Shown: positions 63,986 to 64,000 of the stretch, one piece after another | How the letters are laid out: each line of letters begins with the position of its first letter | Numbering within the stretch: the first letter of the stretch is position 1 | Assembly (NCBI GenBank): GCA_039583875.1 | Contig: CM077164.1 | Coordinates: 68,913,628-68,977,627, forward strand | Direction: 5' to 3' | Length of the DNA stretch: 64,000 nt | Source of the DNA: Platanthera guangdongensis | Taxonomy: Eukaryota > Streptophyta > Magnoliopsida > Asparagales > Orchidaceae | Notes under the pieces: generated by a model | Seen by the model: the letters and a program-made list of their open reading frames with translations, nothing else | Database searches by the model: none | What the model was told of the DNA's origin: nothing | Made by a program: the position numbers and the translations under genes

Positions 63986-64000
63986 CAATGCTTTTGACTT

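Overview
The window is plant nuclear DNA made almost entirely of LTR retrotransposons inserted into one another. I see no host gene, rRNA, tRNA or CRISPR array. The families (Sirevirus-like Ty1/copia, chromodomain-bearing Tekay-like Ty3/gypsy, Athila-like Ty3/gypsy with an extra 3' ORF, a gag-only LTR element and a Tat-like solo LTR) point to an angiosperm with a large, repeat-rich genome. I cannot name the species.

Layout, left to right. (a) 1-6653: 3' end of Sirevirus-like copia element 1 (+). A non-autonomous relative (1715-5634, duplication ATATT) sits in its 3' LTR. The whole interrupts the reverse transcriptase of Tekay element 1 (-, 6654-11183). (b) 11184-12532: an orphan LTR-like piece and the leader of an old minus-strand copia element. 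(c) 12533-21263: complete but decayed Tekay element 2 (+, duplication CTCTC), inserted beside that old element's primer-binding site. (d) 21264-22527: the rest of the old element's primer-binding site and its 5' LTR. (e) 22528-62852: Sirevirus-like copia element 2 (+, duplication TACAC), split in its integrase by an Athila-like element (-, 27422-54501, ACCTT). The Athila 3' ORF is split by Tekay element 3 (-, 30848-45569, ACTCC). One LTR of Tekay 3 holds a gag-only element (-, 32725-37515, GTCGA), the other a solo LTR (43700-44361, GCTCC). (f) 62853-64000: unassigned AT-rich flank ending in a palindromic repeat.

Most genes carry stops and frameshifts, so the window is a graveyard; order of insertion follows from who interrupts whom. 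The only long intact frame is the 729-codon gag-like ORF of the gag-only element. Four of five proteases have lost the catalytic aspartate.

Two observations seem most worth following. All three Tekay copies, on both strands, carry two intron-like segments at equivalent places: about 163 nt in the leader and about 77 nt between gag and protease. In each copy removal brings the flanking frames into register. Second, the two copia families share an arm-GGA-arm palindrome (core GAACGGAGTTC) that recurs in LTRs, between ORFs, and inside gag, where it is translated as a repeated peptide. Other LTR families here carry their own short palindrome arrays.
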